This document shows positions 7,796 to 8,717 of a DNA stretch of 8,717 bases, in pieces. The DNA is from Pseudomonadota bacterium (GTDB lineage: Bacteria > Pseudomonadota > Alphaproteobacteria > Rhizobiales > Hyphomicrobiaceae): the NCBI GenBank assembly GCA_023416575.1, contig JAEZHL010000184.1, positions 1 to 8,717 on the forward strand, read 5' to 3'. The notes under the pieces are model-generated. The model made no database searches. It worked only from the letters and a program-made list of their open reading frames with translations, and was not told where the DNA came from. Within the stretch, counting starts at the first letter, position 1. Each line of letters opens with the position of its first letter. The translations under genes were made by a program, and so were the position numbers.

Positions 7796-8717
7796 ATGCT
7801 CCGCCGGCTCTCAGTTCTCGATCAATCGGTGGCCATCAGCGGGCGTCCGCAGGCCGAGTCCATCCGGGAGACGCTGGCGCTCGCGGAGCTTTGCGAGTCG
7901 CTCGGCTATCACCGGTTCTGGGTCTCCGAGCATCACGCGCACGACACGATCGTCGGCACGGCGCCGGAGATCCTGATGGCGGCGATCGCGGCACGCACGC
8001 AGGCGATCCGCATCGGCAGCGCCGGTGTCATGCTGCCGCATTACGCGTCGCTGAAGGTTGCCGAGCAGTTCCGCGTTCTCGACGCGCTGGCGCCCGGACG
8101 CATCGATCTCGGCGTCGGCCGCGCGCCCGGCTCTGATGGACGCACGGCACAGGCGCTCAATCCGTTCGGCCCGATGCGGACGATGCAGTTCCCCGAGCAA
8201 GTGCGGGATCTCATCGCCTGGGTGTCGGGCGGCGATCTCCCCGACGATCACCCGTACCGCACCATTCGCGCCTATCCCGCCGGGGAGACGACCCCCGAGG
8301 TCTGGATGCTCGGCAGCTCCGACTACGGCGCACAGGTCGCGGCTCATTTCGGCCTGCCCTACTCGTTCGCGTATTTCATCACGGACGGCGGCGGCACGGA
8401 GCAGGCCCTGGCGATTTACCGCCAGTCCTATCGCCCGAGTGCGCGCCATCCGGTTCCGGTGGCCAACATCTGCCTCTGGGCCCTGGTCGCGGATACGGAG
8501 GACGAGGCGCAGCACCTCTTCACCTCACGGGCGAAGTGGCGCCTCGCCCGCGATCGCGGTCTGCTGGCGCCGATCGATGCGCCTGACGTGCCGCTGCCGT
8601 TTACGCCGACTCCCCACGAGGAAGCCCGGATCGAAGAGTTGCGGCGGACAGCCTTCGTCGGCACTGCCGCCCAGGTCGGCGGCCGCCTTCGCGCGCTCGC
8701 AGAACGCCTCGGCATCG
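7796..8717 (+). CDS. Luciferase-like flavin-dependent monooxygenase (YhbW-type), 3' end cut by the window
   Basis: An open frame from ATG 7796 runs without a stop to the right edge (307 full codons). It is a luciferase-like (bacterial luciferase TIM-barrel) flavin oxidoreductase of the YhbW / group 1 subfamily. Diagnostic segments are LSVLDQS at 5-11, FWVSEHHAHD at 41-50, the run IRIGSAGVMLPHYASLKVAEQF (71-92), PGRIDLGVGRAPGSD at 100-114, VWMLGSSDYGAQVAA at 169-183, and FVGTAAQVGGRLRALAERLG near the visible end. YhbW proteins are about 335 residues, so some 20-30 residues are missing. Members use reduced FMN; the substrate of this subgroup is mostly unknown, so none is assigned. AAGGA (7780-7784) lies 11 nt before the ATG. 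The gap after glpX is 38 nt with no terminator, so it may be the fifth operon member. Confidence 0.9.
   Translation, partial: MLRRLSVLDQSVAISGRPQAESIRETLALAELCESLGYHRFWVSEHHAHDTIVGTAPEILMAAIAARTQAIRIGSAGVMLPHYASLKVAEQFRVLDALAPGRIDLGVGRAPGSDGRTAQALNPFGPMRTMQFPEQVRDLIAWVSGGDLPDDHPYRTIRAYPAGETTPEVWMLGSSDYGAQVAAHFGLPYSFAYFITDGGGTEQALAIYRQSYRPSARHPVPVANICLWALVADTEDEAQHLFTSRAKWRLARDRGLLAPIDAPDVPLPFTPTPHEEARIEELRRTAFVGTAAQVGGRLRALAERLGI

Overview
The window is GC-rich, tightly packed chromosomal DNA of an alphaproteobacterium, most likely of the order Hyphomicrobiales (Bradyrhizobium/Rhodopseudomonas/Xanthobacteraceae-like). This placement is inferred from the protein families, the codon bias, a perfect FNR/FixK-type box and the gene set (class I phaC, a DUF6455-like protein, metY, and an alaC-type aminotransferase followed by hom and glpX). 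No similarity search was run. There is no sign of a mobile element, tRNA, rRNA or CRISPR array.

Layout from left to right. (1) Positions 1-227, minus strand: the N-terminal 75 codons of a small Cys-rich DUF6455-like protein that runs off the left edge. (2) Positions 228-425: a divergent intergenic region with a perfect TTGAT-N4-ATCAA palindrome and an inverted repeat. (3) Positions 426-1724, plus strand: metY, O-acetylhomoserine sulfhydrylase, followed by a terminator-like hairpin. (4) Positions 1823-3637, minus strand: phaC, class I polyhydroxyalkanoate synthase, convergent with metY and with its own short hairpin behind the stop. (5) From 3818 to the right edge, plus strand: a probable operon of a small lipoprotein, an AlaC/DapL-type aminotransferase (start overlaps the lipoprotein stop by 4 nt), hom (8 nt later), glpX (42 nt later) and a luciferase-like flavin monooxygenase (38 nt later, cut by the right edge).

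Functionally this is mostly core metabolism. Homoserine dehydrogenase makes homoserine, which after O-acetylation is the substrate of MetY for methionine synthesis. The aminotransferase probably links pyruvate/alanine and glutamate. GlpX is a gluconeogenic and Calvin-cycle fructose-1,6-bisphosphatase. PhaC stores surplus acetyl-CoA-derived carbon as polyester. The least understood parts are the DUF6455-like gene with its apparent oxygen-responsive promoter, the small lipoprotein translationally coupled to the aminotransferase, and the flavin monooxygenase at the end. I found no clearly novel multi-gene system. All long antisense reading frames here look like GC-driven shadows.
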